Made by a program: the position numbers and the translations under genes. A stretch of 22,480 nucleotides of DNA from Candidatus Hydrogenedentota bacterium (GTDB lineage Bacteria; Hydrogenedentota; Hydrogenedentia; Hydrogenedentiales; CAITNO01): the NCBI GenBank assembly GCA_903922535.1, contig CAIXUF010000729.1, positions 1 through 22,480 on the forward strand. The letters run 5' to 3'. Shown here in pieces: positions 1 through 7,834 of this stretch; position 1 is the first letter of the stretch; every line of letters starts with the position of its first letter. The notes beneath the pieces were generated by a model that worked only from the letters and a program-made list of their open reading frames with translations, was not told the origin of the DNA and searched no databases.

Positions 1-1
1 C

Positions 2-670
2 GTCCAGTTCTCGGCGAAGGACGAGTCCGGTCCCGTCGGCGCGCACATCCGCTTCGACAACGGCGCGTTCAGCCTGGTGCAGGGGCTGATCGACAACCCC
101 GACGTTCATTTCACCTTCTCCAGTGTGGCCAAGATGAACGCCATGTTCCGCGGCAAGCCTGTGCTGCCCTCGCTGGGGCCGCTTGTGCAAAGCGCCTTCA
201 ACAACTTTGGCCTGCTCGTCAAGACCTTCGGCCTGCTGCTGGGGCTCAAACTGCTCATGCCCGACGCCAAGCCCAAGACGGCCGAACTAAAGCGGCTCAA
301 GGTCAAGATGACCCTTTACATGGTCTCCACCGCGCTCAGCCAATTGAACAAGTTCGGCGACGCCGAAATGGTCAAGTGGACCACCAAGCAGCCCGAGCGC
401 ATCTACCAGTGGACCGTCAAGGGCACCGACATCGCCTGCTACCTCAAGATCAAGGCGGGCCAGACCAAGGCCGGGCGCGGCGTCTACGAGCGCAGGCAGC
501 CCTTTGTCCACATGAAATTTGCCGGTGTCGACGAGGCCCTGCCCGTTCTCGGCAACGAGGTCCCCATCGTGGACGCCATGGGCAGGGGCATGGTCGTCAA
601 CGACGGCTCCCCCGAATACGGATCCCGCATCGGCGACTTTATGCAGCGCATCGCCAACCTGCTGGTGTAG
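2..670 (+). CDS. SCP2-like lipid/sterol-binding domain protein (5'-truncated by window edge)
   Basis: The reading frame is open from base 2, so the gene starts upstream of the window; 222 residues are visible. Two weak repeats of an SCP2-like pattern can be seen. The first contains FDNGAFSLVQG followed by DVHFTFSSVAKMNAMFRGKP. The second, near the C-terminus, contains FVHMKFAGVDEALPVLGNEV and ends GSPEYGSRIGDFM. SCP2 domains are small hydrophobic-cavity folds that bind lipids or acyl chains. No signal peptide can be judged because the N-terminus is missing. GC content is high, like the operon beginning at 1871 and unlike the next gene. No partner gene is visible. The family call rests on pattern resemblance only and could be wrong; that the frame is coding is much surer. 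Confidence 0.6.
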   Translation, partial: VQFSAKDESGPVGAHIRFDNGAFSLVQGLIDNPDVHFTFSSVAKMNAMFRGKPVLPSLGPLVQSAFNNFGLLVKTFGLLLGLKLLMPDAKPKTAELKRLKVKMTLYMVSTALSQLNKFGDAEMVKWTTKQPERIYQWTVKGTDIACYLKIKAGQTKAGRGVYERRQPFVHMKFAGVDEALPVLGNEVPIVDAMGRGMVVNDGSPEYGSRIGDFMQRIANLLV

Positions 671-829
671 GCATGCGGTGATCAATGCGCAAATGACGGT
701 TGCGGCGTCCTTGCGAGGCCGTTTTGGGGGATTGCGTGCGTCGCCTAACAGCCCTTGCTTCCGCGGGGAAGAAAGTTAATAGCCGAAGGTGACCGAAGGG
801 GACCTCCGGGAAGTGGGTCGCAAAAAGGG

Positions 830-847
830 CAACCCCGAACGGGGTTG
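830..847. repeat. Short palindrome, 8-bp arms, 2-nt loop
   Basis: CAACCCCG, AA, then CGGGGTTG form a perfect hairpin. It has no T-tract, so it is not a canonical terminator. Its compact, GC-rich form and intergenic position suit a dispersed REP-type element. It lies 23 nt before a second palindrome. Confidence 0.6.
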
Positions 848-869
848 AATGTGCTATTCAGTTTGTGCT

Positions 870-886
870 CAAGTGCGACGCACTTG
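870..886. repeat. Short palindrome, 8-bp arms, 1-nt centre
   Basis: CAAGTGCG, A, then CGCACTTG is a perfect inverted repeat. It could be a protein-binding operator or a REP-type element. It lies about 110 nt upstream of the pYEATS promoter, too far for a simple repressor site. Confidence 0.55.
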
Positions 887-993
887 GCTTCGTTTAGCAG
901 GTTCACGTGCCATGCATATTCGCCATGTATTGAACTTGTTTCCTCAGGGGCTTTATCGCTTCCATGATAGGCGCGCGAACAACGTGTAGCAGT

Positions 994-1023
994 TTGTTAA
1001 ATACGCTTTGCGCGGACTATACT
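994..1023 (+). promoter_or_regulatory. Sigma-70-like promoter for the pYEATS-domain gene
   Basis: TTGTTA (994-999), an 18-nt spacer, and TATACT (1018-1023). Transcription would start near 1030. That is after the in-frame ATG at 1028, which supports the later start at 1058. Confidence 0.5.
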
Positions 1024-1057
1024 CGTTATGGAGCTTGGCAATCCTGAGGAGGTCAAA

Positions 1058-1762
1058 ATGGTTAACCCTGTAAAAGAATTCGGAATTTTAGCCCAAGGCC
1101 TAGCAAGAAACCCTCTCGGGATAATTGCGCTATTTATTGTCCTTATTTACGGTTTTGCCTGTCTTGTTGCCGGGGCTTCAAGTCATTTGGATGCGCCTGA
1201 GCGCACACCAATTATTTGGTTCATGGTTCTCTTTCCCGCCGTAGTTCTGGCCGCGTTCGTGTGGCTTGTTAGTTGTCATCACACCAAGCTATACGCACCG
1301 TCGGATTACAAAGATGAGAATCATTTCATAGCCGCTGGTAAACCTGATGTAAGCAATCTGCCTTTGGCCCCTCCTGTTGAAACAGGAAGGAGTAAATACG
1401 CTGTCGCCGGAGAATCTGACGACTTGACTGTTACTAGGAATGGAGTTTATGAAACGAGCCGCGGCTACTTTATTGCCCACATTTTAGAACCATCTAGGAA
1501 AGATGGACAAGAGTATGATATATTCATATATCTTATAAGGCACAAAAGCAGAGATTACTCTGATGTAAAGAAGGCGGAATTCTTCTTTGGCCATTATTGG
1601 GGAAACAAGATTTATGTTGGCTCTAAGGCTGAAGACTACATCGGTGTACGAACTTCAGCCTACGGCCCGTTTCTTGCACTATGCCGGATAACCTTCAAAG
1701 ATGGGGCAACGGTCACCATCAACAAATACATCGACTTTGAAATGGGATTTGCAGTCAAGTAA
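1058..1762 (+). CDS. Two-TM membrane protein with probable prokaryotic YEATS (pYEATS) domain
   Basis: 234 aa. The start at 1058 is chosen over the in-frame ATG at 1028 because GAGGAGGT (1046-1053) sits 4 nt before it. Residues 20-40 and 51-72 are hydrophobic helices, followed by HHTKLYAPSDYKDE. This N-terminal module recurs in prokaryotic YEATS and conflict-associated proteins. A linker leads to a beta-rich C-terminal domain (about 135-230) with YDIFIYLI, KKAEFFFGHYWG, GPFLALCRITFKDG and a final strand, consistent with the YEATS immunoglobulin-like fold. The prokaryotic YEATS family has been linked by comparative genomics to defence and signalling at membranes; its ligand is unknown. The gene is visibly AT-richer than its neighbours, suggesting recent acquisition. 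No effector gene is adjacent. Confidence 0.65.
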   Translation: MVNPVKEFGILAQGLARNPLGIIALFIVLIYGFACLVAGASSHLDAPERTPIIWFMVLFPAVVLAAFVWLVSCHHTKLYAPSDYKDENHFIAAGKPDVSNLPLAPPVETGRSKYAVAGESDDLTVTRNGVYETSRGYFIAHILEPSRKDGQEYDIFIYLIRHKSRDYSDVKKAEFFFGHYWGNKIYVGSKAEDYIGVRTSAYGPFLALCRITFKDGATVTINKYIDFEMGFAVK

Positions 1763-1870
1763 ATACTGCCTTAATCAGCGGACAGGCCTTGGTCATGCTA
1801 GGCAGGAAACTCACATCCTTTGGGTTCCCCAGTGACTACCAGAGCTCTCACAGTTAATTGGAGGCAACTA

Positions 1871-4036
1871 GTGAAACAGATCCTTGCTTTAGTGTCGATT
1901 GTATCAGGAATGGCCTTCGGGGATGTGGCCGTCGACCGCGTCACGCGCTGTTTCAACATCTCCTACACGGTCCCTGCCGATGCGCCCGACGCAGTTTCGG
2001 TGAACTGTTCCTGGTCGCCCGCCGATGCCAATGACTGGAAGCCCGCGCGGGTCACGCCGTTTGTTTCCGAAACCGCGCTGGCGCTGGCCCCCGACACGGA
2101 CTGGACCGACTGGGCGGCGAGCCGCATCCTGGAGCGCGGCGCGGCGGGACTTACCCGAACGCTTGTGTTCAACCCCTATCCCGAAGCGCAGCCGGACGGA
2201 CAAGTCAACGCCGACTTCCGCATCAGCCTCCGCAATGCCGACGGTGCTGAACTGGCCTCCACCATCCAGCGCCTCCAGGCCGACAACCGCGACGTGGTCT
2301 ATCTGGAGGACTGGTCCAAGGTCTTCCAGGCCACGGCAATCGCCAAAGACGCCGACCCGGGTTCGGGCAAATGGTGGGTGCGCGGCGGACTGGACGGCGG
2401 CACCGCGCAGACGCTGGGCAACGACCTTCTGGGCCGTCCCACCGACGCCAACACCCCCCTGCCGCAACTGACCTATCCCCTTGACCTCAAGGGTGCCTAC
2501 GCCGTCTTCGGCTGCACCCTGGGGCAGAACGGGATACTGCTGCGCCTGAGCGGTGACGAGCGCGCCGATTCCATCGGCTCACCCCATGACCGGCAAGAGG
2601 TGCTCTGGAACTGGCGCACCATGGACCGCCAACATATCGTGCTGCGCGGCGGCCACGGTTACACCGGCTATTCCACCGCCGAACTGGACTACATCAAATT
2701 TGTGCCGCTTTCTCCCGAACTGCGCGAAAAGCTGGACGCCCAATTCGGCACGGTGAACAAGATCGTCGCGGGCTACTGGGAGCCCTACTCCTGGGCCTTT
2801 GTCGAGAACGTGCAGGACACGCTCCAGCACAGGGCCGTGCTCACCGCGTTCCAGGATGCGCGCATCCATTTTGTCGACACGCAGCTTGGCCGCTTCGGCA
2901 TGAGGAATGTCTTCGAAACCCGTGTCGCCGACCAACTGCTCTATTCCACCATCGGCGACCCCGTGCCCGGCGATCCCAAGCCGACGACCGACAACGTCGG
3001 CCGCATGCAACAGTACACCAACACGCTCGACGCCACGATCCGTTACACCCGCGAACTGGGCATGCAGGCCGTGGCCAATTTCGGCGCGAGCAACTGCTAT
3101 CCCGGCACGCCCTTGCAGGGCGAGTTCTCGAAGGCCCATCCCGAATGGATGCGCTCGCACGCGCTTCGCTTCGAGGTGCCCGAGGTGCGCGACTATGCGC
3201 TGTCGCTCTACCGTGAGGCGCTCGAGACCGGCGCCGAGACGCTTTCCATCGACTACTGCCGCTATCCCGAGACGATAGACGTGCCCGAAACGGCCAACAC
3301 CTTCATGGCCGCGCTGCGCGCGTTGGCCGACGAATACGGCGCGAAGCGCGGCACACATGTCGCCATCCTCACCCGCTTCCCCGGCACCGGCGTGCGCACC
3401 TGGCAGAATTTCGACTACGCCCGCTGGGCGCGCGAGGGTTGGGTGGATTATCTCTGTCCCGGAAACATCCAAGGGCGTCACATGCATATCGACATGACGC
3501 CCTACTTCGAGGCAGTGAAGGGCACCAAGTGCGTGCTGCTGCCCGCGCTTGACGGCCTCGAATGGGGTCTGCCCATGCCCGGCCCCTTCCTCTGGCGCGC
3601 CAAGCAGGTCTACGACCAGGGCGCGGCCGGCGTCTACGTCTATCAGGCAGACGGCCGCGTGCTGGGCCGCCCCGAAGACCGCCGTACCATGCGCCTGCTT
3701 GCCAGCGGCGACGCGGTGAGCAAGTGGTGGGATGAAGATATGCGTCTGCGTCCGGCCCGCAGCAAGGGCATCTACCTGTCCCGCTCTTCCGGTACCGACA
3801 CCAAGTACCAGCATTACGAGCGCCTGCGCATTTGGGTCGAGGGGCTGCCACTGGGTCCCATGGAGATTCTGCTTGACGGCACTCCCGTCACCAAGTGCGA
3901 CGGCCCGCCCTATCTCGTCGGCACCGAGGACAACGACGCAGACAAGGTCATCCCGTCCGGCGAACACAAACTGACCGTCCGCGTGAAAGACGGCGACGGC
4001 TGGTTTGAGCAGAACTTCACGATCACTGGAGCATGA
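1871..4036 (+). CDS. Secreted TIM-barrel glycoside-hydrolase-like protein with C-terminal Ig-like domain
   Basis: 721 aa. The GTG at 1871 is preferred because GGAGG (1860-1864) lies 6 nt upstream and the product then begins with a clean signal peptide (KQILALVSIVSGMAFG, cut near residue 17). An earlier in-frame ATG at 1820 would bury that signal. Residues 18 to about 290 look like beta-sandwich modules. Residues 300-620 resemble the catalytic barrel of glycosyl-hydrolase-like families (GHL10 type), with LSIDYCRYPE around 457-467 as a likely acid-residue strand and repeated Trp/Tyr residues. The last 70 residues (ILLDGTPV...SGEHKLTVRVKDGDG) look like an Ig-like carbohydrate-associated domain. 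It is first in a three-gene secreted operon, and its stop overlaps an ATG of the next frame (ATGA at 4033). The substrate cannot be inferred. Confidence 0.75.
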   Translation: MKQILALVSIVSGMAFGDVAVDRVTRCFNISYTVPADAPDAVSVNCSWSPADANDWKPARVTPFVSETALALAPDTDWTDWAASRILERGAAGLTRTLVFNPYPEAQPDGQVNADFRISLRNADGAELASTIQRLQADNRDVVYLEDWSKVFQATAIAKDADPGSGKWWVRGGLDGGTAQTLGNDLLGRPTDANTPLPQLTYPLDLKGAYAVFGCTLGQNGILLRLSGDERADSIGSPHDRQEVLWNWRTMDRQHIVLRGGHGYTGYSTAELDYIKFVPLSPELREKLDAQFGTVNKIVAGYWEPYSWAFVENVQDTLQHRAVLTAFQDARIHFVDTQLGRFGMRNVFETRVADQLLYSTIGDPVPGDPKPTTDNVGRMQQYTNTLDATIRYTRELGMQAVANFGASNCYPGTPLQGEFSKAHPEWMRSHALRFEVPEVRDYALSLYREALETGAETLSIDYCRYPETIDVPETANTFMAALRALADEYGAKRGTHVAILTRFPGTGVRTWQNFDYARWAREGWVDYLCPGNIQGRHMHIDMTPYFEAVKGTKCVLLPALDGLEWGLPMPGPFLWRAKQVYDQGAAGVYVYQADGRVLGRPEDRRTMRLLASGDAVSKWWDEDMRLRPARSKGIYLSRSSGTDTKYQHYERLRIWVEGLPLGPMEILLDGTPVTKCDGPPYLVGTEDNDADKVIPSGEHKLTVRVKDGDGWFEQNFTITGA

Positions 4037-4077
4037 TCGCCTTTTCCCATAGCCCCCATTCTCTCGGAGGTATTCTC

Positions 4078-5568
4078 ATGACCCGTTATCTTGCCCTGGT
4101 CGTTCTGCTCAGTTCCACCGCGATCCACGCCAGCGACGGTTGGCAACCCTTCACTGCTGACAGCGCCAGGACCTTTGACGTGCGTGATTTCGGCGCCAAG
4201 GGCGACGGCACCACCAACGACTCCGCCGCGTTTCGTGCGGCGGCCCAGGCGCTCACCGAGGCCGGCGGCGGTGTGCTCAGCATTCCCAAGGGTGTGTACA
4301 TCGTTGGCGGACAGAGCCACGAGGACGGCAAGTATCCCTACTACCGCACCGAGCGTGTGGTCGACCTAAGAGGACTGGATGGTGTTGTGATCGACGGCCA
4401 CGGCGCCACGCTCCGCCTGACACCCGGTCTGCACTACGGCAGTTTCGACAAGAACACCGGCGAACGAATCGATCCGGCCATGCCCTTTCTCGACCGCGAC
4501 TGCAATGTGTCTGTCGGGAGCATGTTTAGCCTGCGCGAGTGCAGGAATGTCATCGTCCGCGATCTCGAACTGGACGGCAACAACGGCAGTCTGGTCCTTG
4601 GCGGGCAGTGGGGCGACACGGGCCGCCAGATGGAAGGCTACGGCCTGTGCATGTATGGCAACACCAACGTGCTGGCGGAAAACATCTACACGCATCATCA
4701 CGGACTCGACGGCATCATCGTCGGCTGGACTGGTCTCGAGGAGACTGACCCGCCCACACCGCACCTACTGCGCAACATCCGCAGCGAGTACAACGGCCGC
4801 CAGGGTCTGTCTTGGGTGGGCGGCCGCGGAATGACCGTCATCAACTCCCAGTTTAACCACACCCAGCGTGGCAGCGTTGCCTCCGCGCCCGGCGCGGGAC
4901 TCGACATCGAGGCGGAGGATTCCGTCTGTCGTGACGGCCTGTTTGTGCACTGCGAGTTTGTCAACAACGCCGGTTGTGGCGTGGTGTCCGACAGTGGCGA
5001 CGGCGGCTACACCCGCTTCGTTGACTGCACCATGTGGGGGACCACAAGCTTTTCTGTCTGGACCAACAAGCCGGGTATCCGCTACGAACACTGCGCCCTC
5101 TTTGGCAGCGTTGTACACGGCGTCGGATCGCCTGATCCGGAGAAAGCAACGCAGTACCATGACTGCCTCTTCGAGGATCGCGAGTATCCCGGTGCCGGTG
5201 TATACCGCAGCGCGGCAGTCATCGAATGCGGCGGCGGCGACAACATCCTCTATGAGAATTGCACCATTCGCGCCACCGGCACCCGCACCCTGTGGATCGA
5301 CGGCGGAGACACGCGCGAAATCTTCCGCGGCTGCACTGTCATCAACGCCTTTGACGCTCCCGACCACGAATTCGTGGCCCTGCTGCGCGGCTGCCGCGTC
5401 GAGAACACCCGTTTCCTGGAAGGCTATCCTGAAGGCCATGCAAAGGCGTATTATGTGGCCTTGGGCAACGTTGATGCCGGCCCCGGTGTGACCGTGGCCG
5501 GTCCCCGTGTAAAATGGGCCAACTGGTCCTCCGGCCCCACCGGCGTCGTCGAACAAAAGCAGTGGTAA
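4078..5568 (+). CDS. Secreted right-handed beta-helix protein, pectate-lyase-3-like N-terminus
   Basis: 496 aa. The start at 4078 is chosen because GGAGG (4066-4070) lies 7 nt before it and the product then opens with a signal peptide (MTRYLALVVLLSSTAIHA). The ATG at 4033 overlaps the previous stop but has no comparable site. After the signal peptide comes FDVRDFGAKGDGTTNDSAAF, the hallmark opening of pectate-lyase-superfamily beta-helices (Pectate_lyase_3). It is followed by many short strands with Asn/Asp turns typical of parallel helix coils (for example NVIVRDLELDGNNG, ENIYTHHHGLDGIIVG, GLDIEAEDSV). Such proteins cleave or bind acidic polysaccharides outside the cell. Asp/Glu clusters are present but I cannot assign catalytic residues. 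It lies in the middle of the operon, 41 nt after the upstream stop and 23 nt before the next start. Confidence 0.82.
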   Translation: MTRYLALVVLLSSTAIHASDGWQPFTADSARTFDVRDFGAKGDGTTNDSAAFRAAAQALTEAGGGVLSIPKGVYIVGGQSHEDGKYPYYRTERVVDLRGLDGVVIDGHGATLRLTPGLHYGSFDKNTGERIDPAMPFLDRDCNVSVGSMFSLRECRNVIVRDLELDGNNGSLVLGGQWGDTGRQMEGYGLCMYGNTNVLAENIYTHHHGLDGIIVGWTGLEETDPPTPHLLRNIRSEYNGRQGLSWVGGRGMTVINSQFNHTQRGSVASAPGAGLDIEAEDSVCRDGLFVHCEFVNNAGCGVVSDSGDGGYTRFVDCTMWGTTSFSVWTNKPGIRYEHCALFGSVVHGVGSPDPEKATQYHDCLFEDREYPGAGVYRSAAVIECGGGDNILYENCTIRATGTRTLWIDGGDTREIFRGCTVINAFDAPDHEFVALLRGCRVENTRFLEGYPEGHAKAYYVALGNVDAGPGVTVAGPRVKWANWSSGPTGVVEQKQW

Positions 5569-5591
5569 ACCACAATCTGGGAGATATGAGC

Positions 5592-7721
5592 ATGCGTGCT
5601 TCAATTATCTTTGTCATGGTCGCGGTGCTGGCTTTGGCCGCATTCTCCGCCGTCGCGGAAACACTCACCCTGCATGTGTCGCCCAAGGGCAGCGACGCAT
5701 GGTCGGGCCGGCTCGATGCGCCAAGTCCGGACGGAAGCGACGGCCCCCTGGCCACCCTCACCGGCGCGCGCGACACCCTGCGCAAACTCAAACAGCAGAC
5801 CGGCGGTCTCCCCGGTCCCGTCCGCGTGTTGGTTCATGCCGGTGAATATTTCATCGCCGAACCGATTGTGTTCACGCCCGAAGATTCGGGAACTTTGGAG
5901 GCGCCCATCGCCTATGAAGCCGCCCCGGACGAGTCCCACCCCGTTGTCCACAGCGGGCGCACGATTACCGGCTGGACGGTTGACAACGGCCGCTGGGTGG
6001 CCGACCTGCCCGACGTGGCCAGCGGCAAGTGGGACTTCGGCGCGCTCTGGGTCAACGGCGAACGCCGAATGCCCGCGCGCACGCCCAACGCCGCCCATCC
6101 CTTCGGCGACTACCCCGAAAGCGCCGATTACTTCCACATGGACGGCGCGGCTATGGTGCCCGACGGTAAGGGCGGCGAAACCAAGAGTTCCTCGATCCTG
6201 AAATTCCGCGATGGCGACCTCAAGCCCTGGGCCGGACTGGACGACGCGGTCTTTGTCGTGTTTCATTCCTGGGAAACCTCGCTGCACCGCGTGAAGGCCT
6301 TTGATGCGGACAAACACACCGTGGAGTTCACCGGCGGCGCGCCCTGGCCGTTCACCGCGTGGAACGCCGACCAGCGGTACTACGTCGAGAATTTGCTCGA
6401 AGGGCTCGACCAGCCCGGCGAATGGTGTCTGCGGCACAAGGAGGGCAAGGTGTATTACATGCCCATGCCCGGCGAGACGCCCGAGAACACCACCATCATC
6501 GCGCCCGTCGCGCGGCAGTTGGTCCTGTTGCAGGGCAAGCCTGTCGAAGGCGCCTTTGTGGACCATCTCACGTTCCGCGGCCTCGACTTCCGATATGCCG
6601 AAGAAACCATCGGCCCGCTGGGCCACGCCGACGGCCAGGCGGAATCAACCCTGCCCGCGTCGTTCGAGTGCACCGGCGCGCGCAACTGCGTCATCGAGGA
6701 CTGCTTCATCGGCCACGTCGGCAACTACGGCGTCTGGTTCCGCACCGGCTGCCAGTATAATGTCCTGCGCCGCTGCGAACTGTGCGACCTGGGCGGCGGC
6801 GCGGTGCGCATGGGCGAGTGCGGCGACGCCAAGTCGGACAACGAAGTCTCCGGCGGCAACACCGTCGACAACTGCTTCCTCCACGAGGGCGGCCTCATTT
6901 ACCGCGGCGCCATCGGCGTGTGGATCGGCCGCAGCTCCAACAACAAGGTCACCCACAACGAGGTCTGCGACTTCCGCTACTCCGGCATGTCCGTCGGTTG
7001 GTCCTGGGGCTACGAACCCAGTTCGGCCAACCACAACGTCATCGAGTACAACCACATCCACGACGTGGGCAAGGCCCAGTTGAGCGACATGGGCGGCATC
7101 TACACGCTCGGCATTTCGCCCGGCACCATCCTGCGCAACAACTACATCCACGACATCATTTCCAACCCCGTCGTCTCCTGCGGCTGGGGCCTCTACACCG
7201 ACGAGGGCAGCACCGACGAGCTGCTGGAGAACAACGTCATCGTCAACACCTGGAGCGGCGGATTCCACCAGCACTACGGCGAAAACAACCACGTCGCCAA
7301 CAACATCTTTGCCCTGTCCCACAACGAGCAGATCATCCGCTCGCGCCAGGAGGAGCACACCTCGTTCTTCTTCGAGCGCAACATTGTCTACTACAACAAC
7401 GGCCGCCTGCTCGGCAGCAACTGGAGCAACGGCAAGTATGTGATGGACAACAACCTGTACTGGGACACTTCGGGCAAGGCGCCTGAGTTTGCGGGGAAGC
7501 CCCTTGCCGAATGGCAAGCCGCCGGATTCGACGTGCATTCGCTGGTTGCCGATCCCCTGTTTGTGGATCCTGAACACCGCGATTTCCGGCTCAAACCCGA
7601 ATCACCCGCGCTCAAGGCCGGTTTCAAGCCCATTGATGTGAACGAGGCGGGACTTTATGGTGATGCGCGGTGGGTGGACAAACCGAAGCAGGCAAAACGC
7701 GTCGCAGCACCCACGCCCTGA
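5592..7721 (+). CDS. Secreted right-handed parallel beta-helix protein, putative polysaccharide-active enzyme
   Basis: 709 aa. The ATG at 5592 is favoured over 5586 because GGGAG (5579-5583) is 8 nt away rather than 2. Signal peptide: MRASIIFVMVAVLALAAFSAVA. The mature start has TLHVSPKGSDAWSG and GPLATLTGARDTLRKLK, the usual opening of large extracellular beta-helix enzymes in polysaccharide-degrading bacteria. Residues 300-640 carry repeated coils with Asn ladders (NNKVTHNEVCDF, NVIEYNHIHDVG, LENNVIVNTWSGG, NNHVANNIF). GLYTDEGSTDE and DMGGIYTLG are conserved-looking turns. The C-terminus (ADPLFVDPEHRDFRLKPESP) is the common cap of such helices. Fucosidase-like GH141 and several lyase families share this architecture, so the activity is open. 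It is last in the operon and faces the kinase gene tail to tail. Confidence 0.8.
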   Translation: MRASIIFVMVAVLALAAFSAVAETLTLHVSPKGSDAWSGRLDAPSPDGSDGPLATLTGARDTLRKLKQQTGGLPGPVRVLVHAGEYFIAEPIVFTPEDSGTLEAPIAYEAAPDESHPVVHSGRTITGWTVDNGRWVADLPDVASGKWDFGALWVNGERRMPARTPNAAHPFGDYPESADYFHMDGAAMVPDGKGGETKSSSILKFRDGDLKPWAGLDDAVFVVFHSWETSLHRVKAFDADKHTVEFTGGAPWPFTAWNADQRYYVENLLEGLDQPGEWCLRHKEGKVYYMPMPGETPENTTIIAPVARQLVLLQGKPVEGAFVDHLTFRGLDFRYAEETIGPLGHADGQAESTLPASFECTGARNCVIEDCFIGHVGNYGVWFRTGCQYNVLRRCELCDLGGGAVRMGECGDAKSDNEVSGGNTVDNCFLHEGGLIYRGAIGVWIGRSSNNKVTHNEVCDFRYSGMSVGWSWGYEPSSANHNVIEYNHIHDVGKAQLSDMGGIYTLGISPGTILRNNYIHDIISNPVVSCGWGLYTDEGSTDELLENNVIVNTWSGGFHQHYGENNHVANNIFALSHNEQIIRSRQEEHTSFFFERNIVYYNNGRLLGSNWSNGKYVMDNNLYWDTSGKAPEFAGKPLAEWQAAGFDVHSLVADPLFVDPEHRDFRLKPESPALKAGFKPIDVNEAGLYGDARWVDKPKQAKRVAAPTP

Positions 7722-7753
7722 CCGTCGGCATTGGCAGGGTGCCGTGAAGTGCC

Positions 7754-7812
7754 GCGAAACGGCGCGGAGCGCACCGTTCCTGCCCAACCAAAACCGGTGT
7801 GCTCCGTTTCGC
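7754..7812. terminator. Imperfect long inverted repeat between convergent genes, possible bidirectional terminator
   Basis: The left arm begins GCGAAACGG (7754-7762) and reaches GCACC (7771-7775). The right arm GGTGTGCTCCGTTTCGC (7796-7812) is its near reverse complement, apart from a few extra bases on the left side. It lies in the 113-bp gap between the converging beta-helix and kinase genes, where a shared terminator is expected. A T-tract is absent, so the terminator role is inferred. Confidence 0.4.
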
Positions 7813-7834
7813 CTCGAGCGCCCTACGGACCCGC

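Larger units (their letters stand above)
671..1057. other. 387-bp intergenic spacer with two hairpins and a promoter
   Basis: No convincing gene is seen on either strand. The spacer holds two strong inverted repeats (830-847 and 870-886) and a sigma-70-like promoter (994-1023) for the downstream pYEATS gene. A 70-codon frame at 755-967 crosses both hairpins, lacks a recognisable domain and is probably not translated. Confidence 0.6.

Noticed and set aside
755..967. 70-codon frame upstream of the pYEATS gene
   Set aside because: It runs through two perfect palindromes, has no recognisable domain and lacks a good start signal.
2579..3967. 462-codon frame on the minus strand inside the hydrolase-like gene
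   Set aside because: It is a mirror of strong codon bias in the GC-rich plus-strand gene. The plus strand has a signal peptide, an operon position and recognisable domains.
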